From Alcanivoracaceae bacterium (GTDB lineage Bacteria; Pseudomonadota; Gammaproteobacteria; Pseudomonadales; Alcanivoracaceae): 64,000 bases of DNA. The position numbers and the translations under genes are program-made. The notes below the pieces were generated by a model that did no database searches, was not told where the DNA came from, and saw nothing but the letters and a program-made list of their open reading frames with translations. This document shows, piece after piece, positions 9,072 through 17,283 of this stretch. Numbering within the stretch: position 1 is the stretch's first letter; every line of letters starts with the position of its first letter. Location of the stretch: assembly GCA_029212745.1 (NCBI GenBank), contig JARGOL010000012.1, positions 36,745-100,744 of the forward strand, given 5' to 3'.

Positions 9072-11330
9072 ATGGCACTGCATTATCGGACATGCAATTT
9101 GTGCGAGGCCATGTGTGGTCTCGAGATTGAACACCAGGACGGCGCCGTGGTGGCCATCCGTGGCGACAAGCAGGACCCGCTGTCGCAAGGACACATCTGC
9201 CCCAAGGCCGTGGCCCTCAAGGACCTGCATGAGGACCCGGACCGCCTGCGCCAGCCCATGCGTCGCACCGACAACGGCTGGGAGCCGATCAGCTGGGAAG
9301 AGGCCCTTGATGAGACCGCCCGGCGATTGCGCGAGACCCGTGAAACCCATGGCAAGAACGCGGTGGCGGCGTACATTGGCAATCCCACGGTGCACAATCA
9401 TGGCGCACTGCTGTTCCTGATTCCGTTCCTGCGGGCGCTGGGTACCCGCAATCGCTACAGCGCCACGTCCGCAGACCAGTTACCGCAGATGCTGGCATGC
9501 CTGCAGATGTTCGGTCACCAGGCGGCCTTTCCGGTGCCGGATATCGACCGCACCGACTACTTCCTGGTGATCGGAGCCAACCCGATGGCGTCCAACGGTT
9601 CCGTGATGACCGCGCCGGACATGCGTGGCCGCCTGAAGAAATTGCGCGCGCGTGGTGGCCGCCTGGTGGTGATCGACCCGCGCCGCACCGAGACGGCGGC
9701 CGTGGCTGACGAGCACCTGTTCATCCGTCCGGGCACGGATGCCTACCTGATGCTGGCGATGGTGCATGTGCTGTTTCGTGATACCCGCATCGATATGGGC
9801 CACCTGGATGGCATGGTCACCGGTACCGAGCAGCTGGCCGAGGCAGTTGCCCCGTGGACGCCGGACCGGGTGGCGGACATCACAGGGATTGACGCCGCCA
9901 CCATCGAGCGGCTGGCGCACGAATTTGCGGCTGCCCCCAGTGCCGCTGCCTATTGCCGCGTAGGTACCAGCACGGCACCGTTCAGCAGTATCGCCACGGC
10001 CCTTGTTTACGCCCTGAATATCATCACCGGTAACCTGGACCGGCCGGGTGGCCTGATGTTTACCCAGCCGGCCATGGATGTGGTCGGGCTGGGGGCCATG
10101 TCCGGTGACACCGGCAGCTTTGACCGCTATCGCAGCCGTGTCCGCGACCTGCCTGAGTTCGGTGGTGAGTTCCCGGTGACCACGCTGGCGGACGAAATAC
10201 TGGCACCCGGCGACGGTCAGGTCCGTGCCGTGGTCACCCACGCCGGCAACCCGGTGCTGTCCACGCCCGACGGCAAGCGGCTGGACAAGGCCCTCGCAGG
10301 CCTCGATTTCATGGTCAGCATTGATCTGTATATCAACGAGACCACCCGCCATGCGGATATCATCCTGCCGCCCACCGGGCATCTGGAGCATGCGCAGTGC
10401 GACCCGGCGTTTCACGCCCTGGCGGTGCGTAACACCATCAAGTTCTCACCGGCCCTGTTTGAGCCGGCGCCCGACGCCATGCACGACTGGGAGATACTGC
10501 TGGGCCTGATCTACCGCCTCAATGGTGGTGACAGCCAGCCTGCCGGCGGCCGCCTGGTTCACCGCTTGCTGAAACGGCTGGGGGATCGCGGCATGGTGGA
10601 TCTGCTGCTGCGACTGGGGCCCTATGGCAAGCGCCCGGCCTGGCTTGAAACGCCGCGCAACTGGCTGGCGCGCCTGCCCGGCGGTGGCGCCATCGAGCGA
10701 CGCCTGGCCCGCCTGCCCCTGGTCAAGGCCATGGCCAGTTACGGCCCCTGGGCCAGTGAGCAGAAGCCCGGGCGCGGGCTGACCCTGAAGAAAGTGATTG
10801 CCGAACCCCATGGCATCGACCTTGGCCCCCTTCAGCCCATGCTGGCGCGCCGCATCTTTACCCGTGACCGGCGTATCCAGCTGATGCCAGAGGTGTACGG
10901 CAAGACGCTGGCAGCGATGGAGAACTGGCAGGCGCCGGCGGATGGATTCCTGATGATTGGTCGGCGTCATGTGCGCAGCAACAACTCGTGGATGCATAAC
11001 AGCCAGCGTCTGGTGAAGGGCAAGGGACGTTGTGATGTGATGATGCATCCGGATGATGCGGCGCGCCTGTCACTGGCGGATGGCCAGACGGTCAGCGTGA
11101 TTTCCGACACCGGCCAGATCAGCCTGCCGTTGAAAGTCAGTGAAGACATCATGCCCGGCGTCATCAGCGTGCCCCACGGCTGGGGGCATGGGCGCGAGGG
11201 GGTTCAGTTGCGGGTGGCCACGCGCCATGCCGGCGCCAGCGTCAACGACGTGATCGGCAGTGCAACCGTGGAAACCCTCACGGGCATGGCGGTGCTGAAC
11301 GCGGTGCCGGTGCAGGTAGAGGCGGCCTGA
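9072..11330 (+). CDS. Molybdopterin-dependent oxidoreductase (formate dehydrogenase/DMSO reductase superfamily)
   Basis: A 752-residue cytoplasmic enzyme without a twin-arginine signal. C8, C11, C15 and C43 (CNLCEAMC, HICP) should bind one 4Fe-4S cluster. The bis-MGD domain follows (VIGANPMASNG, VIDPRRTETAAVAD, NPVLSTPDGKRLDKAL) and ends in a MopB-type C-terminal domain (FLMIGRRHVRSNNSWMHN). Aligned by eye with E. coli FdhF, the selenocysteine position falls on D135 (SATSADQLPQ). It is therefore probably not a classical formate dehydrogenase. No electron-transfer subunit is adjacent. CGGAGG precedes the start, and the gene ends one base from the convergent AarF gene. Confidence 0.85.
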   Translation: MALHYRTCNLCEAMCGLEIEHQDGAVVAIRGDKQDPLSQGHICPKAVALKDLHEDPDRLRQPMRRTDNGWEPISWEEALDETARRLRETRETHGKNAVAAYIGNPTVHNHGALLFLIPFLRALGTRNRYSATSADQLPQMLACLQMFGHQAAFPVPDIDRTDYFLVIGANPMASNGSVMTAPDMRGRLKKLRARGGRLVVIDPRRTETAAVADEHLFIRPGTDAYLMLAMVHVLFRDTRIDMGHLDGMVTGTEQLAEAVAPWTPDRVADITGIDAATIERLAHEFAAAPSAAAYCRVGTSTAPFSSIATALVYALNIITGNLDRPGGLMFTQPAMDVVGLGAMSGDTGSFDRYRSRVRDLPEFGGEFPVTTLADEILAPGDGQVRAVVTHAGNPVLSTPDGKRLDKALAGLDFMVSIDLYINETTRHADIILPPTGHLEHAQCDPAFHALAVRNTIKFSPALFEPAPDAMHDWEILLGLIYRLNGGDSQPAGGRLVHRLLKRLGDRGMVDLLLRLGPYGKRPAWLETPRNWLARLPGGGAIERRLARLPLVKAMASYGPWASEQKPGRGLTLKKVIAEPHGIDLGPLQPMLARRIFTRDRRIQLMPEVYGKTLAAMENWQAPADGFLMIGRRHVRSNNSWMHNSQRLVKGKGRCDVMMHPDDAARLSLADGQTVSVISDTGQISLPLKVSEDIMPGVISVPHGWGHGREGVQLRVATRHAGASVNDVIGSATVETLTGMAVLNAVPVQVEAA

Positions 11331-11331
11331 G

Positions 11332-12660
11332 TCAGGCCGCTTCCTCCATCGCTTTTTCGAGATTGTCGCGGAAAGCGGTGTGCACGCCCAGCCGGCGCAG
11401 CGTCCAGTAATGGCCGCCAAGCACACGGTTGAGCAACAGCGTGCGCGGTGACGGCTGGAAAGATTCCAGGTATTTCCATGGCGTGTTGCGGGTTTCCCTG
11501 ACCAGGTCCAGGTGCAGCCGCGACGCGGAGAAATCGAACGGTTCATCGCCGAACGGTGGCAGTAACAGGTCCACCCAGCGGGCATAGAAATCATCACTGA
11601 CGCGCGGTCCGTGGGCCTTGCGTACCTCCAGTTCGATCAGCACCTCATCCAGGGTGTCGTAGTCCGACGCAATGGCGGCCCGCGTCAGTCGTTTCAGGGC
11701 CCGGGCATCATCGGCGTGCAATCGTTTGATGGCGCCGAAGTCGTACATCACCACGGTGCCGTCCGGACGGAAGGCGAAGTTGCCCGGGTGCGGATCGCAG
11801 TGAACCTGCCTGAGGGCGAAGATTTCACGGCCAATGGCATCAAACAGGCGTTTGCCGAGCAGGTTGCGGGTGGCCTGGTCATAGGCATCGCTGTGCTGCA
11901 CGGTGTCCAGATCGTCACCTGGCTCATACACCAGGGTCAGCACCTGCCCGGTGGAGCGTTCCTGTACCACTTCCGGGATCACCAGCCAGGGTTCGTCGGC
12001 ATGAAAGTCGCGGAAGGCGGCCAGGTTGGCGGCTTCCTGTTCGTAGTCCAGCTCTTCAGCCAGTTGTGTGCGGATCTCGGCAAATATGGCGTCAAGGGTG
12101 CGCTCATCCACCTTGAACAGGGCGCCCAGGCGCAGGATGCGGCGCAGGTGTTTCATATCCGAGTCGATGGAGCTCTTCACCGCCGGATACTGGACCTTCA
12201 CCACCACATCCCGCCCGTCGGCGAGTCTGGCCCGGTGGACCTGGCCGATGGATGCGGCAGCAAACGGCTTCTCATCGAAATGCTCGAACAGGTTTTCCGG
12301 CTCGTCGCCCAGTTCGCGCTTGAGCTGGCGGCGGATGATGGAAAACGGCATTGGCGCAGAGGACTTCTGCAGAACGGTCAGGGCTTCAGCGATTTCACGG
12401 GGCAGCACGTCCTGCATCTGGGATGCAATCTGTCCCACCTTCATGACGGCGCCTTTCATCTGGCCGAGCGTCTCGGCCACCTGACGACCGACATCGCGCA
12501 TCAGCTTTTCGCGGTCACGCTTGAGGGCTTCCTCGTCCTGGAACAGCCGCTTTACCTGGTGTCCGGCGACCCGGGTGGCGATGGACGTGGTCATGCCGGT
12601 AAGGCGTAACAGCCGGCCCGCCTGGGTGGTGGCGCCCCGGTTGCGTTTGTTTCTGGCCAT
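11332..12660 (-). CDS. ABC1/AarF/UbiB-family atypical kinase
   Basis: This 442-residue protein has the defining ABC1 motifs: MKVGQIASQ (KxGQ), the alanine-rich loop AAASIGQVHRA, the catalytic-loop sequence HCDPHPGNF and the metal site MYDFG. Such proteins are atypical kinases or ATPases that support ubiquinone synthesis or lipid traffic. This form is closer to the short ADCK type than to UbiB proper, because the C-terminus has no obvious membrane helices. The start at 12660 is chosen because GGGAGAG precedes it. It lies downstream of the phasin gene, separated by a terminator. Confidence 0.87.
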   Translation of the reverse strand: MARNKRNRGATTQAGRLLRLTGMTTSIATRVAGHQVKRLFQDEEALKRDREKLMRDVGRQVAETLGQMKGAVMKVGQIASQMQDVLPREIAEALTVLQKSSAPMPFSIIRRQLKRELGDEPENLFEHFDEKPFAAASIGQVHRARLADGRDVVVKVQYPAVKSSIDSDMKHLRRILRLGALFKVDERTLDAIFAEIRTQLAEELDYEQEAANLAAFRDFHADEPWLVIPEVVQERSTGQVLTLVYEPGDDLDTVQHSDAYDQATRNLLGKRLFDAIGREIFALRQVHCDPHPGNFAFRPDGTVVMYDFGAIKRLHADDARALKRLTRAAIASDYDTLDEVLIELEVRKAHGPRVSDDFYARWVDLLLPPFGDEPFDFSASRLHLDLVRETRNTPWKYLESFQPSPRTLLLNRVLGGHYWTLRRLGVHTAFRDNLEKAMEEAA

Positions 12661-12739
12661 GTGACTCTCCCGCACTGGCATTTGCCTGAGGTTTCAAGAG
12701 TGCGAGGGTGGCCCGGTCAGGTCAATGGGCGCTGGGGTC

Positions 12740-12768
12740 AAAAAAAAAGGGGGCCAGGCGGCCCCCTT
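12740..12768 (-). terminator. Rho-independent terminator of the phasin gene
   Basis: Read on the minus strand, a 7-bp G/C stem (GGGGGCC / GGCCCCC, 12749-12766) with a 4-base loop is followed by nine T residues (12748-12740). It lies 35 bp after the phasin stop codon. Confidence 0.88.
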
Positions 12769-12802
12769 AACACGGAGAGTGACAGTAATGTGTACTGTCA
12801 GT

Positions 12803-13231
12803 TCAAGCGCGCTCTTCGCCAGCGGCGACGAGCTCGTTGAACAGCTTTTCGCTCTCTTCACGGGCGGTGATCACAGCACCGATGCCCGCCAGAACGAATT
12901 CGTTGGTTTCTTCAGCTTTCTCGCCACGCTCGCCTTTGCCGGCGGTGACGAAACGCTCGTACAGTTCCTTGCGCTTCTCCGGCGCGGTATCAACCAGCTC
13001 GCGGGCTGCCTGGATCAGGCCACGGCCTGCCAGTACGGCCTTCGGCTTGCCCTCGGCTTCTTCGCCGAACGCTTCGCTGCCGGCTTCGACATACTTCTCA
13101 ACCAGCTCGGAAGAGGTGCTGCCGGCCTTGCTGTAGGCACCCAGGCCTGCCAGGTACAGCTTGTTGCCCAGCTCTTTGGCCCGGTTCAGCAGTTCTTCTT
13201 GCTGCTCGCGCAGATCTTTAAGCTCGCCCAT
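12803..13231 (-). CDS. Phasin-family (polyhydroxyalkanoate granule-associated) protein
   Basis: This 142-residue, highly charged helical protein contains the phasin signature LYLAGLGAYSKA near residue 25. The pattern LAGxG recurs at AVLAGRGLIQAARE and FVLAGIGAVITARE, each followed by a helix ending in a V-x-AG motif, so it looks like three imperfect repeats. Phasins coat PHA granules in the cytoplasm and can bind lipids or proteins. No PHA synthase gene is in the window. GAGGGA precedes the start and a strong terminator follows, so the gene is probably monocistronic. Confidence 0.8.
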   Translation of the reverse strand: MGELKDLREQQEELLNRAKELGNKLYLAGLGAYSKAGSTSSELVEKYVEAGSEAFGEEAEGKPKAVLAGRGLIQAARELVDTAPEKRKELYERFVTAGKGERGEKAEETNEFVLAGIGAVITAREESEKLFNELVAAGEERA

Positions 13232-13441
13232 GAATCAATCCCTCAAAATCAGTCGATGTGTGAATCAGAAATTTGTCTGCAAGCGCATTGCAGTGAGTGA
13301 AGGATACGCCGCTGGCTGCGACACTGCGTTTTGCTTGTTCGACAATAATACAGAGGGCTCGACGGCCTTCCTGGATGGGGTCAATGCCAGGAGATGTGCC
13401 GTGTTGTGACCCGTGTCCGCTCCCGGCCGCCAAGTGCCACA

Positions 13442-13470
13442 CGGACACGTTCCCGGTCGCCCCCTAGACT
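13442..13470 (+). promoter_or_regulatory. Candidate sigma70 promoter for the 125-aa protein gene
   Basis: CGGACA (13442-13447) and TAGACT (13465-13470) are spaced by 17 bp and lie 33 bp upstream of the start. The -10 is followed by GCGCC. The -35 is a partial match. Confidence 0.4.
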
Positions 13471-13503
13471 GCGCCTCATGGGTAGTCGACAGGAGTGAAA
13501 CCG

Positions 13504-13881
13504 ATGCAGGCATATGAAGTGTCACAGGTCCCGTCCCGGGTCTGGGAAACCAGCGGTGTGCGCCAGCGGGTGCGTGGCGGTGAATTCAACGTGGCCGCCT
13601 GGGTCCACCTCAAGGGCACGGCGACACAGGTGTTACTGGTGGTGGAGCATGAGGACGACGCTGGTCAGCATGAGGCGCTTGTGGACAAGGCCACCACCAA
13701 CGGCGACGGGGCACTGCTGATGTCCGGCCTGGTCAGCCTGCGATTCACCGGCGAGGTCAAGAACGTGAAGGTGTCATTGATAATGGCAGAGCAGGGTGTG
13801 ACGTTCCGCGTTGACGAGCTGTTCATGCAGCGTCGCGGCGCTGCCCTGGACCAGCAGGACAAGCTGATCAGCAACTTTTAG
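13504..13881 (+). CDS. Hypothetical protein (125 aa)
   Basis: I do not recognise this protein. It is soluble, mixed alpha/beta by appearance, with alternating hydrophobic strands (VAAWVHLKG, QVLLVVEHED, VKVSLIMAEQGVTFRVDELFMQ), no signal peptide and no cysteines. AGGAG at 13490-13494 is well placed for the ATG at 13504. The gene has its own probable promoter and a strong intrinsic terminator just after the stop codon, so it is a self-contained unit. Confidence 0.7.
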   Translation: MQAYEVSQVPSRVWETSGVRQRVRGGEFNVAAWVHLKGTATQVLLVVEHEDDAGQHEALVDKATTNGDGALLMSGLVSLRFTGEVKNVKVSLIMAEQGVTFRVDELFMQRRGAALDQQDKLISNF

Positions 13882-13894
13882 ACCCGGTGACAGT

Positions 13895-14095
13895 TCAGCA
13901 CCCGCTGCAACTGTCACCCATGCGCCTGGCGCCGGTCTCCATGACCGGCTTTTTTTCGCCAGGCTGCCCCCCGGTCACGGGCCCCGCCGGCAGTAACGAC
14001 TCCGGCACCTGGTCGAAATCCAGGCCCGTCAGTCGTTTCAGCCGTGTCAGCATGGCATCGGGTCGCGCCTGGGCCATGTGGATGATCTGTGACAT
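13895..14095 (-). CDS. Possible small protein (66 aa)
   Basis: This short frame starts at an ATG seven bases after GGAG, has strongly G/C third positions like its neighbours, and lies behind a recognisable promoter (14120-14148). The N-terminal half (MAQARPDAMLTRLKRLTGLD) looks like an amphipathic helix; the C-terminus ends in SCSGC. Against it, the second half crosses the terminator hairpin of the convergent gene, and I recognise no family. The coding call is tentative. Confidence 0.5.
   Translation of the reverse strand: MSQIIHMAQARPDAMLTRLKRLTGLDFDQVPESLLPAGPVTGGQPGEKKPVMETGARRMGDSCSGC
13931..13956 (+). terminator. Rho-independent terminator of the 125-aa gene
   Basis: Stem GCCGGTC (13931-13937) / GACCGGC (13943-13949) with a 5-base loop is followed by seven T residues. 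An outer repeat, GCCTGGC before and GCCAGGC after, could extend the pairing. It lies inside the putative 66-aa frame on the other strand. Confidence 0.85.
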
Positions 14096-14119
14096 GGTTT
14101 GCTCCGTTGTGTGAACTGA

Positions 14120-14148
14120 GTCATACGAATTTCATGCCACTTTTCCAA
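14120..14148 (-). promoter_or_regulatory. Candidate promoter for the 66-aa gene
   Basis: On the minus strand TTGGAA (14148-14143) and TATGAC (14125-14120) are 17 bp apart, ending about 25 bp before the ATG at 14095. Confidence 0.4.
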
Positions 14149-14241
14149 TAGCCTTTTAAATCAACAGCTTGTGATGCTCGGCCCTGGGACTGGCCTGCAC
14201 CGGGCTGTCGTCCCTGGGCCACAGTTGACGCTGGGCGGCAC

Positions 14242-15072
14242 TCAGTCGAGGAAAAAGTCCGGCAACAGCTGGGACGGGTCCAGAGAGGGGTCCACCTGGT
14301 AGGCACTGAAGTCGGTGGTGCCGGCATCGCGCAGGACGTCTTCGTCGATGAAGAAATTGCCGCTGCAATCCAGCTCCCGGGTCAGGATGTGCCAGGCGGC
14401 ATCGGCCATGATCGTTGGCTGGCGGGCCTGCTGGACACTGGGGACGCCACCCAGCTGGTTCTGCACCGCGGCGGTGTTGATCACTGTCTTTGGCCACAGG
14501 GCGTTGAAGGCCACCTTGTTGCGGTATTCCTCCGCCATGCCCAGCACGCACAGGCTCATGCCGTACTTGGCCATGGTGTAGGCCACGTGGCGGCCGAACC
14601 AGTTTGGGCTCATGTTCAGCGGCGGTGCCAGGTTGAGCACATGCGGGCGTTCCGCCTGCTTGAGGTGTGGCAGGCACAGTTTACTGGCCAGGAAGGTGCC
14701 CCGGGTGTTGATGTCATGCATCAGGTCATAGCGTTTCATGTCGGTGGCTTCAGTGCCGGTGAGGCTGATGGCGCTGGCATTGTTGACCAGCACGTCAATG
14801 CCGCCGAAGGTGCTGACGGCCTGGTCCACGGCCGCCTGCAGCTGGCTTTCCTCGCGCACGTCACCGACACAGACCAGCGTCTTGCCGCCTGCCTTTTCCA
14901 TGTCCTCGGCCGCTGTATACAGGGTGCCGGGCAGCTTCGGGTGCGGCTCGGTGGTTTTCGAGAACAGCACGATGTTGGCGCCATCCCGGGCGCAGCGTTC
15001 GCCAATGGCCTTGCCAATGCCGCGGCTGGCACCGGTGATGAACACGGTCTTGCCTTTCAGTGATGCGCTCAT
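14242..15072 (-). CDS. Short-chain dehydrogenase/reductase, HSDL2-like
   Basis: This 276-residue protein has the nucleotide-binding motif TGASRGIGKAIG near residue 13, the NNAS motif (DVLVNNASAIS) and the catalytic YxxxK as YTMAK. The segment VLFSKTTEPHPKLPGTLYTA and the C-terminal YQVDPSLDPSQLLPDFFLD region resemble hydroxysteroid dehydrogenase-like 2 (HSDL2) proteins, linked in other organisms to fatty acid metabolism. NADP(H) is the likely cofactor; the substrate is unknown. The start at 15072 follows AGGAG. It is part of a set of lipid-related genes. Confidence 0.87.
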   Translation of the reverse strand: MSASLKGKTVFITGASRGIGKAIGERCARDGANIVLFSKTTEPHPKLPGTLYTAAEDMEKAGGKTLVCVGDVREESQLQAAVDQAVSTFGGIDVLVNNASAISLTGTEATDMKRYDLMHDINTRGTFLASKLCLPHLKQAERPHVLNLAPPLNMSPNWFGRHVAYTMAKYGMSLCVLGMAEEYRNKVAFNALWPKTVINTAAVQNQLGGVPSVQQARQPTIMADAAWHILTRELDCSGNFFIDEDVLRDAGTTDFSAYQVDPSLDPSQLLPDFFLD

Positions 15073-15198
15073 GCCTTGCTCCTGGTGTTGCATGGATGTG
15101 CGCAGAACCTAGCAAGCGCTTGGTTGGCAGGCAAGGGCAGAAGCGGTCAGCCGGTGGCGGATACGGTCAGTTCGTTGGTAGAAGGTCGCGGGGGAGGC

Positions 15199-15223
15199 AA
15201 AAAAAGGCCCGCCGAGGCGGGCC
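15199..15223 (-). terminator. Rho-independent terminator of the PF10118-type hydrolase gene
   Basis: On the minus strand GGCCCGCC / GGCGGGCC (15223-15206) forms a tight stem followed by seven T residues, about 47 bp after the stop at 15270. Confidence 0.85.
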
Positions 15224-15269
15224 TGTTCAGGGTTGGAGGTGTAGCGCACACCGTTTTCCTGAGCCACCG

Positions 15270-16100
15270 TTATACCTCATATTCGGCCATCCTGTCCTGT
15301 AATGGCCGAATCAGTTCGCGATTGTCATGGTCCCAGGGGTGAAAGCCCGGGCGGAAATAGTCCAGGTACTCGGGCAGCAGTTTGCGCAGGGGGCCGGGTT
15401 TGCCCACCAGCCACCAGTAACCGCGCAGCATGCGGGTGATACTGGCGTTGCCCTCGCTCTTCAGGTTGCGCCAGGTGATCCGGGTGATGGCGAACCAGAA
15501 CAGCAGCGTAACCTGCAGCATGATCATTACCCGGTTCCAGTAACCGCCGTCCACGGCCTGGTAGACATCAAATGCCACCGCCTTGTGCTCGGTTTCCTCC
15601 ACCGCATGCCAGATAAACAGTTCCCGGATTTCCGGATGAATCTGCTCGGACAGTTCCGGCAGGGTCAGGAACTGGTTGGCCATGATGGCGGTGAAATGCT
15701 CCAGCGCCAGAGTCATGGCCAGCTGCTGGCGAGGCGACAGGCGCTGCCGGGCGGCGGACAGGCCCTCGCTCAGGCGGCGCAGGGTCTCACTCACCGGATA
15801 GCCCTTGTCTTCCAGCCACTGGTTGAACGCCTCGTGCTCCTGGCCGTGATGGGCTTCCTGGCCGATAAAGCGCCGGACCTGCCGGGCCAGCTCCGGGTCA
15901 TTCAGTTGCTTCTGGTAGTGGCGCACGGAATCAATGAAAAAGCGCTCGCCATCGGGGAACACACTGCTCATGGCGGCGAAAAACGCGCTCAGGAACGGGT
16001 CACCGCCGTGAAAGTGCTTGGCGATGCTGGCGCTGGGCCGCAGGGACAGCTTGCGCACGGTGATGTCGATGGCCTTGTGCAGGCGTGCTTGTGCGGTCAT
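15270..16100 (-). CDS. Metal-dependent hydrolase (PF10118-type)
   Basis: This 276-residue protein has a ferritin-like array of Glu and His: GQEAHHGQEHEAFN near residue 85 and HAVEETEHKAVAFDVY near residue 165, typical of the predicted metal-dependent hydrolase family PF10118. A di-iron or di-manganese site is likely. A hydrophobic stretch (VMIMLQVTLLFWFAI, about residues 190-205) suggests membrane association. Its biochemical role is not established; homologues often sit near lipid and hydrocarbon metabolism genes. GAGGAGG precedes the ATG. It is divergent from the AraC gene, 151 bp away. Confidence 0.83.
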   Translation of the reverse strand: MTAQARLHKAIDITVRKLSLRPSASIAKHFHGGDPFLSAFFAAMSSVFPDGERFFIDSVRHYQKQLNDPELARQVRRFIGQEAHHGQEHEAFNQWLEDKGYPVSETLRRLSEGLSAARQRLSPRQQLAMTLALEHFTAIMANQFLTLPELSEQIHPEIRELFIWHAVEETEHKAVAFDVYQAVDGGYWNRVMIMLQVTLLFWFAITRITWRNLKSEGNASITRMLRGYWWLVGKPGPLRKLLPEYLDYFRPGFHPWDHDNRELIRPLQDRMAEYEV

Positions 16101-16251
16101 GGTGCCTCCTCGCTCGGTTTGCGTCGGCTGTATGGCCGCCGCTAATGGGCAATATGCCTTGCAGGTGCGGGGCTCTCGAGGTTATGTTGTGTCATTCGCC
16201 GGTCATTTTGGGCCAGTCGTTGGACGCCATGAACAGGGGGCAGTTGCGATC

Positions 16252-17271
16252 ATGACGATCCTGAAAATGAATCCCGATGAATACTCCATCTCTGCGGAGT
16301 ATGCACCGTTATTGCTGAGCCTGCTCGAGCGCTACAACGTCAGTGAGGCGCAGCTGCTTGAGGGCATGGACACGCGTGGCCTGCCGGACTGGCGGGAGCC
16401 GGGTGGGCGCCTGCCGCTGCACCAGTTCCAGGTGCTGGTAAAGCGGGCCATGGAGCTGGCCCATGCACCCTGGCTGGGCTGGGAGTTCGGCGCCACGCTG
16501 ACGCTGTCATCCCATGGCTTCCTGGGCTACGCCGCCATGAGCAGCGAGACCCTGCGCGATGCCCTGGACCTGGCGGTGAAATTCTTCCGCACCCGCGGCA
16601 CCATCGTGGACCTGCAGTATTTCGTCGAGGGCGATACCGCCGTGATACAGGTGGACGAGCTGGTGGCCCTTAACGACCTGGCGCCGTTCATGGTGGAAAG
16701 CCTGTTCTCGAGCCTGCATTTCATGGGCGTGAAGCTGCTGGGCGAATTGCCCATGGACGGCGAGTTGCGTTTTGCCTTTCCCGAACCGAGCTATTTTGAG
16801 CGCTTCAAGGCGCTGGTGCCGGTGCCGGTCCTGTTCGACTGTGCCTACAACCAGATGCGCTTTCCAGCGACCCGGCTCGACCAGCAGTTGCGTTTTGCCG
16901 ACCCACGCCTGGCGCGTATGGCGGAGGCCCAGTGTGAACAGGAGCTGGCGACGATCAAGTCGCCGCCCAAGCTGCTTGGCCAGGTGCGACGCATTATCCT
17001 CGGTGAATCCGGTCGCTTCCCGGCCGTGGACGAGGCCGCCAGCGAACTGCACATGTCGTCGCGAACGCTCAAGCGCAAGCTCCAGCAGCTGGGCACCAGC
17101 TACCAGAAGATCCTGGATGACCTGCGCAAGGGGCTGGCGGTGGAGTATCTGGCCCAGACCGACATGACCGTGGATGAAATTGCCATTCAGCTGGGCTACT
17201 CCGATGCGTCAAACTTTGCCCGTGCGTTCCGGCGCTGGACCGGACGCAGTCCCTCTGATTACCGCCGCTGA
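16252..17271 (+). CDS. AraC-family transcriptional regulator
   Basis: The protein has 339 residues. The N-terminal two thirds is an arabinose-binding-like domain of the OruR/PF12625 type (QLLEGMDTRGLPDWREPGG, FGATLTLSSHGFLGYAAMSS). The C-terminal hundred residues carry two helix-turn-helix motifs (VDEAASELHMSSRTLKRKL and MTVDEIAIQLGYSDASNFA) ending in the AraC signature RAFRRWTGRSPSDYR. AGGGGG lies 11 bases before the ATG; an ATG at 16267 is an alternative. It sits directly upstream of a dienoyl-CoA-reductase-like gene and probably regulates the lipid-oxidation genes around it. Confidence 0.9.
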   Translation: MTILKMNPDEYSISAEYAPLLLSLLERYNVSEAQLLEGMDTRGLPDWREPGGRLPLHQFQVLVKRAMELAHAPWLGWEFGATLTLSSHGFLGYAAMSSETLRDALDLAVKFFRTRGTIVDLQYFVEGDTAVIQVDELVALNDLAPFMVESLFSSLHFMGVKLLGELPMDGELRFAFPEPSYFERFKALVPVPVLFDCAYNQMRFPATRLDQQLRFADPRLARMAEAQCEQELATIKSPPKLLGQVRRIILGESGRFPAVDEAASELHMSSRTLKRKLQQLGTSYQKILDDLRKGLAVEYLAQTDMTVDEIAIQLGYSDASNFARAFRRWTGRSPSDYRR

Positions 17272-17283
17272 GCGGGAGGCCCC

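Noticed and set aside
16018..16251. Longer AraC protein starting at 16018
   Set aside because: The extension runs antisense through the start of the hydrolase gene and is Arg/Cys-rich without domain similarity.
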